Shown here: positions 10,047-17,403 of the stretch, in pieces
How the letters are laid out: every line of letters starts with the position of its first letter
Position numbering within the stretch: position 1 is the first letter of the stretch
Assembly (NCBI GenBank): GCA_944390805.1
Contig: CALXQW010000033.1
Span: 1-33,251 of the forward strand
DNA: 33,251 bases
Source of the DNA: an uncultured Opitutales bacterium
GTDB taxonomy: Bacteria; Verrucomicrobiota; Verrucomicrobiia; Opitutales; Intestinicryptomonadaceae
Direction: 5' to 3'
Program-made: the position numbers and the translations under genes
The notes under the pieces: generated by a model
The model's database searches: none
Told to the model about the DNA's origin: nothing
What the model saw: only the letters and a program-made list of their open reading frames with translations

Positions 10047-10982
10047 ATGTTAATTTTATGCACTGGAGCATCGGGAATAGTAGGGTATAACTTCATCAAG
10101 GCCGTACTAAAGAACGGGCATAGGGTTATAGCCCTGACGCACGATCACGACCTGCCCGACATGGGGCCGTCTCTTATTCGGCACAAGATAGATCTTCAGA
10201 ACGAATACGCACTCCAGAGGGTGGTGCTGGATAATTTTCCGGAGGCGATAGTCCACTGTGCGGCTATATCCAGCCCGGATTTTGTCGATACCCACAAGGA
10301 GCTTGCCGAGAAGATAAACGTTGGGCTGACGCGCTCTGTTGCGCATTGCGCAAACCATGTTTCCGCAAGGCTAATACACATTTCAACCGACATGGTTTTC
10401 GACGGCACCGCCGCTCCGTACAAGAATACCGATATCCCAAAGCCTTTCAACTTTTACGGCCAGACAAAGCTTGAGGCAGAGAAGGAAGTTTTGCGCATAA
10501 TGGCCGCGCAGAGCGTAGTTTTGAGGATATCTCACGTAAGCGGAAACAGCCTTACGCAAGCGCGTTCCCTGCACGAGAAATTCATGCTAAGGTGGGCGGC
10601 CGGGGAGCGCATAGCCCTTGCAGAAAACGACACTCGCGCGCCATGCTCTGCGGAGAGGCTTGCCGATGTAATCTGCGAGATACTTGAGCGTCCAAATATA
10701 AGCGGAATACATCATTTTTGCGGATTGGAGAGCCTGTCTCGCTACGACATGGGCGTAAGGATCTGCGAAAGATTCGGCCTGGACAAAGACAAATTTGTGG
10801 AGAAGATATCGCTCGACAAACCCATAAATCTTACGCTCGACATGGGCGCCCTTGCGTCGAAACTGAAGACCATGAGCTTATCTTTCGACTCATGCTTAAG
10901 CGAGATGGAAGTGCCCGATTCTATAAAAGACTGGTACGAGGCTCAAAGCGGCCGCAAGGTCATAAAGCGTTTTAAACTCTAA
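10047..10982 (+). CDS. NAD(P)-dependent sugar-nucleotide reductase, RmlD-like extended SDR
   Basis: 311 residues with a Rossmann fold. The nucleotide-binding motif TGASGIVGYN is at the N-terminus, HCAAISSPDFV follows, the serine/threonine of the active site is in HISTDMVFDG, and the catalytic Tyr and Lys are in YGQTKLEAE (YxxxK). This pattern fits dTDP-4-dehydrorhamnose reductases and related short-chain dehydrogenases. The other dTDP-rhamnose genes (rmlA, B, C) are absent, so the substrate is uncertain. The next gene starts 15 nt downstream, so the two are probably cotranscribed. No Shine-Dalgarno is seen before the ATG. Confidence 0.84.
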   Translation: MLILCTGASGIVGYNFIKAVLKNGHRVIALTHDHDLPDMGPSLIRHKIDLQNEYALQRVVLDNFPEAIVHCAAISSPDFVDTHKELAEKINVGLTRSVAHCANHVSARLIHISTDMVFDGTAAPYKNTDIPKPFNFYGQTKLEAEKEVLRIMAAQSVVLRISHVSGNSLTQARSLHEKFMLRWAAGERIALAENDTRAPCSAERLADVICEILERPNISGIHHFCGLESLSRYDMGVRICERFGLDKDKFVEKISLDKPINLTLDMGALASKLKTMSLSFDSCLSEMEVPDSIKDWYEAQSGRKVIKRFKL

Positions 10983-10997
10983 AGGTTTTAACGCAGC

Positions 10998-12329
10998 ATG
11001 ATCGTAAAAGCCGTGAGCATATCAAAAATTTCACGTTTTGCGGCAGTATTTACTATTGCCGCATTTTTTGCTGTAAGCATTTTTCCCAAAAAAGCTAAAG
11101 CCCAAGATACCGAAGCGCCTACAACGATCTCTAACCAAGAGGCAAATATATCTTCGGCAGAAGGAAGTGCCGGAAAGACAGATAGAAGTTCCACAGCAGA
11201 TAAGCGCAATAAACCTTGGACAAAAGATAAAATATCCGCAGGCGTGGCAAGGCCCCGTGGATCTTCGGCTGAAGCTTTCAAGTTTAGGGCAAAACTTTTT
11301 GCCGCAAATCTGGGCCGTTCTGCCGAAAAGGCATTTAAAGACAATAAAGGAGCACGAGTATCATTTTGCATAGTTTCGGCTGGCGGTGCGGAATTTATAG
11401 ATTCATGGCCAAGACATGAGGAGGAAGAAAATTCCTTGTCCGCTGTGCCAGTAGGTGCGGTATCAGAACCTATAATTTCTCTTATGGCTCTTGCAATGGA
11501 AAGTGGCGGAAAGATAAAACTCTCGCGCCGCGCCGACGAGACAGACTCCATATTCCGAAATCCTCCAAACGCTCCATTTGCGCCGACAATGGAAACTTTG
11601 CTCTCCATGAAAGCCGGCATAACTCCGCGGCTCGACGAACTTTTCCCTAAGGACGCTTCAGCTGTTGAGATCTTCGACTTTATCGCCCAAACGGGGTTGT
11701 CTCCCTCTCTTTATGCGCAACGCTCAAAACTTAGCCTTTGCGCAGCCGCATATCTTTGCGCGCTTGCGGAAGACAAGCGCGCACGCGGCTCTCTTGAGGA
11801 ATCATTTAAAAGAACCTTAAGAAAAAATCTTTTCCTGCCGCTCAAGATGAGTTCCGCCGGATTTATAGACGAAAACTTTTCGTCAGAAAATTCTTCCAAA
11901 ATTGGTTCAGGCAATAACGCATCAAAAACTGCCGCCGCAGGCAATTTGCAAGAATCCTTCATAAAGGCTCTCCTGCCAGCCGAAGGCATAACTTTAAGCG
12001 CCGCGGACGCCGCAAGATGGCTAAAAGTCGAACTTGGTGCAGAGAAGATAGGTGATCTTGATGCAGGTTTAATTTCCGCACGCAGAACGCCCCACGGAGG
12101 TTCTATGGGTTTTGATACGGCGCGCATACAAGGCGAGGTTTGCGAGTTTAAAACCTCCGATAGGTTCGGACATGTGTGCGTTGCGGCAATAATTCCAAAG
12201 ATGAAAGTTGCAATGTTTCTTGCGGTAAATGAACAAGGAGACAATGCAAAAGTTTTTGCCACATCTGTCTTGGCGGATTTTGTCAATATGGCAAAATCTC
12301 TTGAATTTGCTCTCAAGAAGGCAAATTAG
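10998..12329 (+). CDS. Secreted beta-lactamase/transpeptidase-fold protein, catalytic residues lost
   Basis: 443 residues with a signal peptide (about 1-35, hydrophobic AAVFTIAAFFAVSIF, then KAKAQ as a likely cleavage region) and a low-complexity Ser/Lys-rich linker (about 36-75). From about residue 110 the layout follows class C beta-lactamase-like serine hydrolases: PVGAVSEPIISLMALA where active members have the GS-x-S/T-K helix, METLLSMKAGI in place of the LLSHTSGL-type segment, then KNLFLPLKM, and a C-terminal HGGSMGF motif. The nucleophile serine and the lysine of SxxK are Ala and Glu here, and the YxN motif reads YAQ. I infer a non-catalytic pseudoenzyme, perhaps a peptidoglycan- or peptide-binding protein. 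Family assignment is by motif layout only. Confidence 0.72.
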   Translation: MIVKAVSISKISRFAAVFTIAAFFAVSIFPKKAKAQDTEAPTTISNQEANISSAEGSAGKTDRSSTADKRNKPWTKDKISAGVARPRGSSAEAFKFRAKLFAANLGRSAEKAFKDNKGARVSFCIVSAGGAEFIDSWPRHEEEENSLSAVPVGAVSEPIISLMALAMESGGKIKLSRRADETDSIFRNPPNAPFAPTMETLLSMKAGITPRLDELFPKDASAVEIFDFIAQTGLSPSLYAQRSKLSLCAAAYLCALAEDKRARGSLEESFKRTLRKNLFLPLKMSSAGFIDENFSSENSSKIGSGNNASKTAAAGNLQESFIKALLPAEGITLSAADAARWLKVELGAEKIGDLDAGLISARRTPHGGSMGFDTARIQGEVCEFKTSDRFGHVCVAAIIPKMKVAMFLAVNEQGDNAKVFATSVLADFVNMAKSLEFALKKAN

Positions 12330-12479
12330 ATTTTTTATGTAAGAAGAAGAAAGTCTCTTCCGCTGCGAAATCTTTAGGAAATTGCTCAAAAAAATATTTG
12401 CAACTACGGGTAAAATCAGCCATGCAAGCTCTTGCGTAAGTTTGCATATATGTTTGCATCAACAATCTATAAGCCAGCC

Positions 12480-13673
12480 ATGAAGATTTTAACCGCGTTT
12501 TTATCTCTGCTAATCTGCGCCGAAATTTTCGGTCAGATAAAAGTTTCAACCGACTACGAGGGAGCAAATGCCATATTAAGAAAGATAGACGAAACCGACA
12601 TCTGGATAAAGCCAGATCTGCGCGATACCGATGGCTGGTGGTTCTATTGGAATATGGAAGTATACGGTGCAGCAGGCAAAAAGATAAGAGTTTTCTTTGA
12701 AAATGACGACGCAATAGGCAACCAGGGCCCAGCCTATTCTCTCGATGGCGGAAAGACATGGGCATGGCTTGGGTCAAACTCCTACACAAGGCCCGGAAAG
12801 GACAATAAGAGCGCATACTTTACACATGAGGTTCCTTCCGGAGTATCCTCCGTACGCTATTGTTTTTCAATTCCCTACACCCTTGAAGATTTTAAAGATT
12901 TTTACGCAAAGCTGGATGGCAACCCGAATTTCAAAATGGGCAAGCTTGCAACAACACTGCGTGGAAACGACAACTTTTACGTATCGGCAGGAAACAAGAA
13001 TGCTCCGGTAAAGATTGTTATCCTTGCCCGGCAGCATTGTTGCGAGGCGTCTGCTTCATATCTATTAGAGGGTATACTTTCAGAGATTTTCTCAGACACT
13101 CCATGCGGCAAATTTCTGAGGGAAAACGCCGAGATATTAGCAGTTCCATTTGTAGATTTAGACGGTGTTCGCGCTGGGGATCAGGGCAAGAGCCGCCGCC
13201 CGCACGACCACAACAGAGACTATTCTTCCAGCCCCATATACCCAAGTGTAAGAGCCATCATGGAACGCTGCGCGTCATATGGAGCAGACGATAAGATAAT
13301 AGCAATAGACTTCCACTGCCCTGGTTGGCGCGAGCGCAAATCGTACTTTTACTATCCGGCAAATCCAAGGCTTTCAGAAAATGTTGCACGCCTTGCAAGC
13401 ATGCTTGAAGACAATGCAAAAGACGCCAAAGGAGCCCTTCCATACAATACTAAAAACGACATTCCCTACGGTTCAAAGACCTACAACAGCTCAAACAAAT
13501 CTTCTTTTAGAGACTACATAAACGCCCTCGATAACGCCGAAATTGCCACCACATTTGAGTTTGCCTATTCCGATACTCTGGGCGAGGTCTTCTCCCCTCA
13601 AAAGGGGCGCAATTTCGGCAGGGTATTTGCGCGTACAATAGCCAAATATATCCGCTCTATGAATGAAAAGTAA
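12480..13673 (+). CDS. Secreted M14-family zinc carboxypeptidase
   Basis: 397 residues from the ATG at 12480, chosen because it gives a clean signal peptide (MKILTAFLSLLICAEIFG); an in-frame ATG at 12432 would put a charged, non-signal stretch in front. An N-terminal beta-rich domain (about 25-150), like that of cytosolic-carboxypeptidase relatives, precedes the peptidase domain. Zinc ligands are H186 and E189 (ARQHCCEA) and H279 (IDFHCPG). An NRDY motif follows PHDH, and the catalytic glutamate is E360 (TTFEFAY). All key residues are present, so it should be active, trimming peptides or cell-wall material outside the cytoplasm. It lies 150 nt after the beta-lactamase-fold gene. Confidence 0.86.
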   Translation: MKILTAFLSLLICAEIFGQIKVSTDYEGANAILRKIDETDIWIKPDLRDTDGWWFYWNMEVYGAAGKKIRVFFENDDAIGNQGPAYSLDGGKTWAWLGSNSYTRPGKDNKSAYFTHEVPSGVSSVRYCFSIPYTLEDFKDFYAKLDGNPNFKMGKLATTLRGNDNFYVSAGNKNAPVKIVILARQHCCEASASYLLEGILSEIFSDTPCGKFLRENAEILAVPFVDLDGVRAGDQGKSRRPHDHNRDYSSSPIYPSVRAIMERCASYGADDKIIAIDFHCPGWRERKSYFYYPANPRLSENVARLASMLEDNAKDAKGALPYNTKNDIPYGSKTYNSSNKSSFRDYINALDNAEIATTFEFAYSDTLGEVFSPQKGRNFGRVFARTIAKYIRSMNEK

Positions 13674-13702
13674 AAGCTCAGCTTTCAAAAGAGTTTTTAC
13701 TT
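13668..13702 (+). terminator. Hairpin at the end of the M14 peptidase gene, possible terminator
   Basis: A 12-bp stem with one G-U pair (13668-13679 with 13691-13702) and an 11-nt loop starts just before the peptidase stop codon. The 3' arm holds five T residues, but there is no T tract after it, so it is a weak or atypical terminator. It may work for either strand. Confidence 0.4.
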
Positions 13703-13743
13703 AAACTGAATTTTTCGCGGAAGAAATTTTTTAAATTATACCA

Positions 13744-13826
13744 CGCGCATACTCCGCGCAATATTATGCAACAAACCCAAAATTGATAAATGCAAAATTG
13801 CCCACTGCGCAAAAATGGTATGCGCG
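13744..13826. repeat. Inverted repeat between the M14 peptidase gene and smpB
   Basis: CGCGCATAC (13744-13752) and its reverse complement (13818-13826) flank about 65 nt in the gap between two convergent genes. Next to the left arm, the minus strand reads TGGTATAAT (TATAAT at 13740-13735). The gap holds no convincing gene. The repeat may be the base of an RNA stem or a leftover palindromic element; its role is unknown. Confidence 0.4.
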
Positions 13827-13884
13827 CCAGCCGCAAGAAAAGCATAATGAGGAATTCTCCCGCCCCTCAAAAAACAAAGAAACA

Positions 13885-14367
13885 TTAACGGCGGTATTTG
13901 TCAGACATAACCCTGCGCGCATAGCGTTTGTCGTCTTCCTCGCGCATAGTCTGGCGTTTATCGTAAAGCTTTTTCCCTTTGCAAACCGCAATGAGAAGTT
14001 TTGCAAGGTTCTTCTTAAAATAAATTTTTAACGGAATTATAGACTGCCCCTCCACGAGCGTCGCCTGCCTTAATTTTAAAATCTCCTTCTTATGAAGAAG
14101 CAGCTTGCGGGCGCGAGCGGGAGAATGGTTGTTTATATTGCCGAAGTCGTACTCAGTTATATTGGCGTTGTAAAGAATAGGAATATTGCCGTCAACGCGC
14201 ACAAAGGCATCGTTAATCTGCGCCTTGCCTTGCCTGATGCTCTTTATCTCCGTTCCGGTAAGGACTATGCCAGCCTCATAGGTTTCTCCCACAAAATAGT
14301 CGCGCGAGGCCTTGCGGTTGCGTATTTCCGTAACCCTTGCGCCTGAATCTTTACCGCTCTTTGCCAT
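13885..14367 (-). CDS. smpB: SsrA-binding protein SmpB
   Basis: 160-residue partner of tmRNA in trans-translation, which rescues stalled ribosomes. Family hallmarks are present: NRKASRDYFVGETYEAG near the start, GTEIKSIRQGKAQINDAFV, the RKLLLHKKEI segment, and the basic tail KGKKLYDKRQTMREEDDK that reaches the decoding site. I start at the ATG that gives MAKSGKDSG because the family begins there; in-frame upstream starts at 14388 and 14409 would add an atypical 7 or 14 residues. It follows rpoZ closely and the two are probably cotranscribed. The tmRNA gene is not next to it. Confidence 0.95.
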   Translation of the reverse strand: MAKSGKDSGARVTEIRNRKASRDYFVGETYEAGIVLTGTEIKSIRQGKAQINDAFVRVDGNIPILYNANITEYDFGNINNHSPARARKLLLHKKEILKLRQATLVEGQSIIPLKIYFKKNLAKLLIAVCKGKKLYDKRQTMREEDDKRYARRVMSDKYRR

Positions 14368-14433
14368 CTGAAAAATTGAGCCTTGCATCCGCACCGGACC
14401 AAGGCTCATCAACTCCGCCTGTGCGGAAATAAA

Positions 14434-14649
14434 TTAATCTTCCTTCTTCGGGAAGGAGTAAAGCTCGTACGAAATTTTACCCTTTATGATCTCAAGAAGG
14501 GCTATGTCTTCCAAAGAAAGCTTCTCCAAAGACTCCACCAGCGGACGCGCCCCATTCTTGAGGTTCTTCACCCTGCGCGATACAACATTTATCAAAATGT
14601 TTGGGTCGGATATTACTTTCTGTGCCTGTTTTAGATATTCGTCTCTCAA
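14434..14649 (-). CDS. rpoZ: DNA-directed RNA polymerase omega subunit
   Basis: 71 residues from a TTG start. The TTG is chosen because AAAAGGAG sits 7 nt upstream, the second best Shine-Dalgarno in the window; an in-frame TTG at 14718 has none. The protein shows the omega core: DPNILINVVSRRVKNLKNG (the helix with the paired arginines) and IALLEIIKGKISYEL. Omega helps assemble and stabilise the beta' subunit. The length matches small omega proteins. It sits between the BMC operon and smpB, and appears to have its own promoter. Small size makes the call less certain than for its neighbours. Confidence 0.86.
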   Translation of the reverse strand: MRDEYLKQAQKVISDPNILINVVSRRVKNLKNGARPLVESLEKLSLEDIALLEIIKGKISYELYSFPKKED

Positions 14650-14689
14650 GGTCTTGCTCCTTTTAAAATTCAATAAATGGGCGAGAATA

Positions 14690-14718
14690 TCTATACTGCC
14701 CGTTAATTTGCAAGGCAA
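14690..14718 (-). promoter_or_regulatory. Candidate promoter of rpoZ-smpB
   Basis: On the minus strand TTGCCT (14718-14713) and TATAGA (14695-14690) are 17 bp apart, about 40 nt before the rpoZ TTG start. It lies in the 128-bp gap after the last BMC gene. No clear intrinsic terminator separates the BMC operon from rpoZ, so read-through is possible. Confidence 0.42.
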
Positions 14719-14777
14719 AAAAACACAGCAGCGCCTTATCTCGCCCTAAAATTTCAGCCTACAATCCTAAAAACGCC

Positions 14778-15698
14778 TCAGCCAAGCTTTGCTATGGTGC
14801 TCTTAAGCGCCCTGGCGCTGGCGGCAAGCTCTTGGGTTTCCTTGGGCCACATCTCAAGCTCTACATGGCCCAAAACACCTTCGCGCCCAACAATGGTCGG
14901 CACGCTTAGGCATACGTCCTTTATTCCGTACTCGCCGTTTAACATTGAAGAGACTGGCAGAACTTTGCGCTCGTCGAGAGCTATGCACTTTACAACCTCG
15001 GCAATTGTCGCTCCAACAGCCCAGCCTGCGCCGCCCTTGCGGCTTATTACCTCCGCTCCGCTCTTGCGCGTCCTTTCAAATATGCGGTTTTGGAAATTGA
15101 GGTCGAAACCTTTAAGCCCCTTCAGGGACATGCCGTCCATAGAAGCGCTGCTCCAAAGCGGGAACATGCTGTCTCCATGCTCGCCAAGCACCGTGGCTGA
15201 AACCTGCTCTGCGGCAACCCCAAGCTCGCCGGCAATAAGAGACCTGAAGCGCGCCGTATCGAGCATAGTACCAAGCCCCAGCACCCTGCTCTCCGGCAGG
15301 CCAAGCTCTTTGCATGCCAAGTATGTCAATACGTCAACCGGATTCGACACAACACAAACTATTGCGCTTTGCTTGAAGCCGCCCTTCTTGATGTCGGAGA
15401 GTATCTGCCTGAAGAGCGAAACATTCCTGTTTACCAGATCCAGACGGCTCTCATCGGGCTTGCGCCTAAGACCCGCAGTTATGACATATATATCCGTATC
15501 TGCCGCGGCCTCGTAAGAGCCCGCATAAACCTTGCCGCCGTAGACGCTCGCTGCATGGTCGAGATCCAAAGCCTCTCCCTCGGCAGCCTGAACATTGGCG
15601 TCTATAATCTGTATCTCATGGGCAACAGATAGTGTCTGAAGCGCAAAAGCCGCGCACGAACCTACCCTGCCGCCTCCTCCTATGACTGAAACTTTCAC
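14778..15698 (-). CDS. NAD-dependent lactate/malate dehydrogenase-family protein of the BMC
   Basis: 306 residues of the LDH/MDH superfamily. Seen: the dinucleotide motif VIGGGGRVGS, DTARFRSLIAGELGV with the catalytic Asp-Arg region, and LGEHGDSMFPLWSS with the catalytic His. The substrate loop reads AGLRRKPDESR, so the position that is Gln in lactate and Arg in malate dehydrogenases is Arg (R79). It is the last gene of the BMC operon, 3 nt after the aldolase, starting with GTG. In PVM-type loci this protein has been proposed to reduce lactaldehyde and recycle NADH for PduP; that role is not proven from sequence. No encapsulation peptide is visible, so it may bind inside through a partner or work outside. 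Confidence 0.9.
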   Translation of the reverse strand: MKVSVIGGGGRVGSCAAFALQTLSVAHEIQIIDANVQAAEGEALDLDHAASVYGGKVYAGSYEAAADTDIYVITAGLRRKPDESRLDLVNRNVSLFRQILSDIKKGGFKQSAIVCVVSNPVDVLTYLACKELGLPESRVLGLGTMLDTARFRSLIAGELGVAAEQVSATVLGEHGDSMFPLWSSASMDGMSLKGLKGFDLNFQNRIFERTRKSGAEVISRKGGAGWAVGATIAEVVKCIALDERKVLPVSSMLNGEYGIKDVCLSVPTIVGREGVLGHVELEMWPKETQELAASARALKSTIAKLG

Positions 15699-15701
15699 GG
15701 C

Positions 15702-16784
15702 CTATTTGCCTTTCAACTGGCTCATCACCATCTTGGTTATCTGCTCAACGAGCTTTTCTGCATCGGCGTTAAGCTCTCCGTTTGAAGCTTGCGAAGGTGC
15801 ATTTACCGTGCGGCACACTGTGCCTATCTCAGCAGTGGGGGCGTCGCAGAGTTTGCACTCTTTAAGCTCCTTGCTGAAATCGAGCATGCCCATATTCTTT
15901 CTTATAGCCAAAAGCTCCTGAGCCTGGGAATTGCTGAAATGCTTTGGACCTGAACCTATCTGGGAGGCTATCAACGAAGTGTAGCAGTGCGCCTCTACGT
16001 TTTCCATCTTCCAGAACGCCGTTTCTATATCCTTAGCCCATGTCATTACGCCGTGGTTTACCATGAAGACGCAGTCGTGGTCCTTACCTACCCTGCCTAC
16101 CTCGTCGGCCATCTTCTGAGTTCCGGGAGTTCCATAGTCAGCCAAACCTACGCGCCCTATAAATATCTCCGTCTCTGGATTTACACAAGTTGGCGGCGTA
16201 GCCCCCGCAAGAGCAAAGCCTGTTGCATGCGGCGGATGAGCGTGGCAGCAAGCCTTAGCCAAGGGCTGTCTCTTCATTATGGCAAGGTGCGCCAAAACCT
16301 CAGAAGTGCGGCGCCTGCGCCCCAGCAGCTGGCGGCCCTCCATATCTACAAGACACATATCGTCTACGCTCATCGATCCTTTTGAAATCATCGTGGGCGT
16401 GCAAAGAACTACATTGTCCCCAACTCTTACGCTGAAGTTTCCGCCGTTGCCGTCATTGAAATTCTTGCGGTACGAACGCTTGCCCAGATCTACGATAAGC
16501 TTGCGAAGCTCCATTATCTTAGGTGAATTGAAAAACCTTACAAGCTCCTCTGGAGTTTTAGGATCGGCTCCCGGTACCCAATGATACTCGTGGTCGGGAA
16601 TGTCGTACTTGCCGCTTACCCAGCTTAAATCCACGCCCGACGCCCTTCCTGAAACGCCAGCCGACGAAGCTGCCCCCTTACCTACCAAATCTTTGGCGGC
16701 AGGTGTGAGTATTCCGTCCGTGGGCACCTGTCCGCCCGCGGCGAGAATCTCTTGTATGTCCTTTGCGGTGTATATCTTTTTCAT
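15702..16784 (-). CDS. Class II aldolase (fuculose/rhamnulose phosphate type) of the BMC
   Basis: 360 residues. It is expected to cleave L-fuculose-1-phosphate or L-rhamnulose-1-phosphate to DHAP and L-lactaldehyde. The AraD/FucA core spans about 85-290: phosphate-binding NDGNGGNFSVR, the active-site glutamate E162 in TSEVLAHLAIM, and zinc ligands H181 and H183 (HAHPPHATGFA) and H244 (VNHGVMTW). The core is longer at both ends than simple FucA (about 215 residues). The first 35 residues contain TPAAKDL, a motif also seen at the ends of other BMC enzymes. The last 24 form an amphipathic helix (ELNADAEKLVEQITKMVMSQ) after a Ser/Asn/Pro-rich linker, a typical encapsulation peptide. A CxxC pair sits at 310-313 before the linker. 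Which of the two sugars is used cannot be told. Confidence 0.92.
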   Translation of the reverse strand: MKKIYTAKDIQEILAAGGQVPTDGILTPAAKDLVGKGAASSAGVSGRASGVDLSWVSGKYDIPDHEYHWVPGADPKTPEELVRFFNSPKIMELRKLIVDLGKRSYRKNFNDGNGGNFSVRVGDNVVLCTPTMISKGSMSVDDMCLVDMEGRQLLGRRRRTSEVLAHLAIMKRQPLAKACCHAHPPHATGFALAGATPPTCVNPETEIFIGRVGLADYGTPGTQKMADEVGRVGKDHDCVFMVNHGVMTWAKDIETAFWKMENVEAHCYTSLIASQIGSGPKHFSNSQAQELLAIRKNMGMLDFSKELKECKLCDAPTAEIGTVCRTVNAPSQASNGELNADAEKLVEQITKMVMSQLKGK

Positions 16785-16804
16785 GATTCTTAAATAATTT
16801 TATT

Positions 16805-17095
16805 TTATAAAGGCTTGTAATTTACTCTGTCTATAATTGCCACGCTGTAAGCATCAACCGGAGTTGGACGCTTGAAGGCAACTGCGGCCTCCGCTCCTTC
16901 AACGTAGCCTATCAGATCTCCTTCCCTGCAACCGAGGGAATCGTACACTACCAAATTTGGCCTGCCGGATATGCAGTATTTCTGGGCCTGAAGGTTATCC
17001 TTCTGCACGGGAGATGCCAAAAGCCATCTGTCCCCCTCGAAAGCTGCGTCTTTCTTGTTAAGAACAACCTTACCCACAACAAAGGCAAGCTTCAT
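16805..17095 (-). CDS. BMC-P shell vertex protein (EutN/CcmL family), paralogue 1
   Basis: 96 residues forming a single EutN/CcmL domain. Proteins of this family assemble as pentamers that cap the vertices of the polyhedral shell. The start AFVVGKVVLNKKDAAFEGDR (shortened form of the classical G-x-V-x-x-T-x-K/K-x-x-x-L-x-G pattern) and the later YDSLGCREGDLIGYVEGAEA with PVDAYSVAIID are the family signature. Its ATG overlaps the stop of the preceding BMC-P gene (ATGA), so the two are translationally coupled, and the aldolase begins 20 nt downstream. It is the most divergent at its C-terminus of the three paralogues. Confidence 0.95.
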   Translation of the reverse strand: MKLAFVVGKVVLNKKDAAFEGDRWLLASPVQKDNLQAQKYCISGRPNLVVYDSLGCREGDLIGYVEGAEAAVAFKRPTPVDAYSVAIIDRVNYKPL

Positions 17096-17394
17096 AAGGA
17101 GCCTCCCTTCTTATCTTTGTCGTCTGCCGCAAAACCTATTTCGTCAACAACTGCCGTTATCGACATTCTCAGCGGGCTTTTGGGGTCTCCAACATATCCT
17201 CTTGTAGCCGCGCCGTCCGCGCTGAGCACAACCGTAGAGCCCAATCCGCCCCCAAAGGGGCTTACCGCCGCAACAATGTCTCCACATTCGCGGCCGAACT
17301 CGTCTATGGGCTGGCAAAGAAACAACGCATGCCCCTCCACACTCTTGTGCGCGCAGGAGCTTACAACATTGCCCACTATCTTTGCCAGCTGCAT
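17092..17394 (-). CDS. BMC-P shell vertex protein (EutN/CcmL family), paralogue 2
   Basis: 100 residues with one EutN/CcmL domain: AKIVGNVVSSCAHKSVEGHA at the start, then FLCQPIDEFG and ITAVVDEIGF near the end. The middle is unusual for the family, with a Gly-rich run (SPFGGGLGSTVVLSADG) and GYVGDPKSPLRM. The tail DDKDKKGGSL is charged. It starts 9 nt after pduP and overlaps the next BMC-P gene by 4 nt. It should form a pentamer; whether the three paralogues make separate or mixed pentamers is not known from sequence. Confidence 0.93.
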   Translation of the reverse strand: MQLAKIVGNVVSSCAHKSVEGHALFLCQPIDEFGRECGDIVAAVSPFGGGLGSTVVLSADGAATRGYVGDPKSPLRMSITAVVDEIGFAADDKDKKGGSL

Positions 17395-17403
17395 AAATGC
17401 CCT

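Noticed and set aside
10988..11620. Minus-strand open frame of 210 codons opposite the beta-lactamase-fold gene
   Set aside because: The sense frame has a signal peptide and a fold pattern; the antisense product has neither.
13674..13884. tmRNA gene next to smpB
   Set aside because: No tRNA-like ends, no GGTTCGA-type arm and no tag-peptide frame in the gap.
14650..14777. Terminator at the end of the BMC operon (8-bp inverted repeat GGGCGAGA ... TCTCGCCC)
   Set aside because: The arms are about 55 nt apart with no T tract after the stem on the minus strand; it spans the rpoZ promoter, so it is not a convincing terminator.
14794..15516. Plus-strand open frame of 240 codons opposite the BMC dehydrogenase gene
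   Set aside because: Exactly antisense to a well-recognised gene; the translation is Ser/Pro-rich with no family resemblance. It results from codon bias of the true strand.
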